Source: Gemmatimonadota bacterium
GTDB taxonomy: Bacteria; Gemmatimonadota; Gemmatimonadetes; Longimicrobiales; Gaopeijiaceae
Assembly (NCBI GenBank): GCA_024638395.1
Contig: JAHEKK010000165.1
Span: 1 to 7,002, forward strand
Reading direction: 5' to 3'
DNA length: 7,002 bases
In this document: one piece after another, positions 5,825-7,002 of the stretch
Numbering within the stretch: the first letter of the stretch is position 1
Layout of the letters: the number at the start of each line of letters is the position of its first letter
The notes under the pieces: model-generated
What the model was told of the DNA's origin: nothing
Seen by the model: the letters and a program-made list of their open reading frames with translations, nothing else
The model's database searches: none
Made by a program: the position numbers and the translations under genes

Positions 5825-7002
5825 GATCTCGAGGAATATCCATTTTGCCGGTTGGAGCCGCAGTCCTCGCTCTCGGTGTCCCCGTGCAGGCTGCAGGCCA
5901 GGTCGCCTGGGACTCCTGTCCCCAAAACCTCGCCGTAGACGGCCGGTGCGGGTGGGCCCAGGTGCCCCTCGACCCCGCGGGCGCGGCGGGCCCGAACCTG
6001 GAGATCCGCGTGATCGTCCTTCCGGCCACCGGCGAAGCGCAAAAGGAGCCGGTGCTGTTCTTCCCCGGGGGGCCCGGCCAAGCTACGACGGCTCTCATCC
6101 CCCTCGCGACGCAGGTGTTCGAAGCGGCCCGACAGACGCGTGACTTCGTCTTCATCGGCCAACGCGGCACCGGAGAGTCGGCGCCCCTCGGTTGCGCCAT
6201 CGACGTGGCGGGAAACCCCGAATGGGCTTTCGGCCGGCTCTGGGTCGTTGACGAGATCAGGCGCTGCCGCTCGGAGGTGCCTCCCGGCCGCGATCCACGG
6301 TTCTTCACGACGAGGGAGTACGTGGCCGATATCGACGCCGTCCTGGACGGACTGGGATACGGGCGGGTGCTCCTTTGGGGAGGGTCGGGAGGGACGCGGA
6401 CCGCCATGGCGTACCTGCGCGAGCACCCGGACCGGGTGGCGGCCGTCGTGCTCGACGGCGTGGTACCCATCGACTATGCCTTGCCTCTGAGGTTTGCTGC
6501 CACCCTCGAAGAAGCGTGGCGCCGGGTCGTCGCTGATTGCGGCGCCCAGGACGAATGCGCGGCGGCGTATCCCGAACTCGCGGAAGACCTGAACCGCCTC
6601 GCGGCCCGATTGGAGGAAGCGCCCGCGTCCGTGATGATCGAGGGCCCGGGCGAGGAGGCGGTCGAGGTGCGCATGAACCGGCAGGACCTGTCCTATGCCA
6701 TCCGGGGGATTCTCTACAACCCGGTGGCCACCGCCTCGCTCCCCGCTCAGGTCCACCGCGCGGCCACCACGGGCGACCTGACCCCCTTCGCACAGGCACT
6801 CTATGACCGGAACGCGGCCATGTTGGATGGGGTGATCTCGGTGGGCCTTCATCTCGCGTCGTACTGTGCCGAGGACGTGCCGCGCATCGACCCCCGTCGA
6901 GTTGCCGAAGAGACCTCCGGCACCCTCATGGGCGCGTACCTCGTCGAGGAGTATTCAGCCGCGTGCGTTGCCTGGACCGCGGAACCTCTCGATGCCGAAT
7001 GG
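5821..7002 (+). CDS. Secreted alpha/beta-hydrolase, tripeptidyl/prolyl aminopeptidase-like (3' end outside window)
   Basis: The frame is open for 394 codons from ATG 5821 to the window end with no stop, so the gene is incomplete. The signal peptide is about residues 1-24 or 1-26 (ILPVGAAVLALGVPVQAAG). The fold is an alpha/beta-hydrolase of the S33 / TAP type. The oxyanion-hole segment is FFPGGPGQ (80-87), comparable with HGGPG in prolyl aminopeptidases. FIGQRGTGESAPLGC (111-125) matches the DxRGxGxS motif with Gln in place of Asp. The nucleophile elbow is GGSGGT (187-192) with Ser-189, followed by AYLREHPDRVAAVVLDGVVP. A helical lid region follows from about 220. Cys-33/43, 125/149 and 240/246 could pair as disulfides, consistent with an exported enzyme. 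The catalytic Asp and His would lie past the window. Family members release N-terminal residues or tripeptides; some are esterases. Coupling to the S41 peptidase suggests endo- and exopeptidase work in sequence. Confidence 0.88.
   Translation, partial: MRSRGISILPVGAAVLALGVPVQAAGQVAWDSCPQNLAVDGRCGWAQVPLDPAGAAGPNLEIRVIVLPATGEAQKEPVLFFPGGPGQATTALIPLATQVFEAARQTRDFVFIGQRGTGESAPLGCAIDVAGNPEWAFGRLWVVDEIRRCRSEVPPGRDPRFFTTREYVADIDAVLDGLGYGRVLLWGGSGGTRTAMAYLREHPDRVAAVVLDGVVPIDYALPLRFAATLEEAWRRVVADCGAQDECAAAYPELAEDLNRLAARLEEAPASVMIEGPGEEAVEVRMNRQDLSYAIRGILYNPVATASLPAQVHRAATTGDLTPFAQALYDRNAAMLDGVISVGLHLASYCAEDVPRIDPRRVAEETSGTLMGAYLVEEYSAACVAWTAEPLDAEW

Noticed and set aside
5680..6852. A 390-codon open frame on the minus strand
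   Set aside because: It is antisense to the alpha/beta-hydrolase gene, whose GGSGGT and PGGPG motifs are clear; the minus-strand product has no recognisable motif.

Overview
The window is GC-rich bacterial DNA carrying six protein genes, two of them cut by the window edges. No RNA gene, insertion sequence, CRISPR array or other mobile element was seen. Five of the six products start with a signal peptide. The exported protein types are a penicillin-binding-like serine hydrolase, an AbgB-like M20 amidohydrolase, a carboxypeptidase-regulatory/TonB-plug protein with no barrel, an S41 peptidase with a helical-repeat tail, and an alpha/beta-hydrolase of the tripeptidyl-aminopeptidase type. This mix resembles Gemmatimonadota or a similar Gram-negative, high-GC, environmental lineage rich in secreted hydrolases. 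That placement is an inference from protein style and base composition, not from a marker gene.

Layout: (1) positions 1-530, minus strand, hold the N-terminal part of a serine hydrolase of the class C beta-lactamase fold. (2) A 187-base divergent spacer separates it from a plus-strand pair: a secreted AbgB-like amidohydrolase (718-2361), then 39 bases later a plug-domain protein (2401-3423). (3) An unusually AT-rich, palindromic block (3491-3522) lies directly before a MarR-family regulator (3524-3967). (4) A spacer with two sets of short direct repeats (3968-4111) precedes a second pair: an S41 peptidase (4112-5824), joined by an ATGA stop/start overlap to an alpha/beta-hydrolase (5821 to the window end).

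Together the genes look like a locus for breaking down peptides or amides outside the cytoplasm. The S41 enzyme could act as an endopeptidase, and the alpha/beta-hydrolase and the M20 enzyme could remove terminal residues or cleave amides. The plug-like protein may help bind or partner with outer-membrane transport. A small MarR protein may regulate itself and perhaps its neighbours. The shared role is inference; the individual family assignments rest on visible motifs. The points most worth checking are the replacement of the usual metal-binding Cys by Glu in the M20 enzyme, the palindromic start region of the MarR gene with no ribosome binding site, and the paired repeats ahead of the S41 gene.
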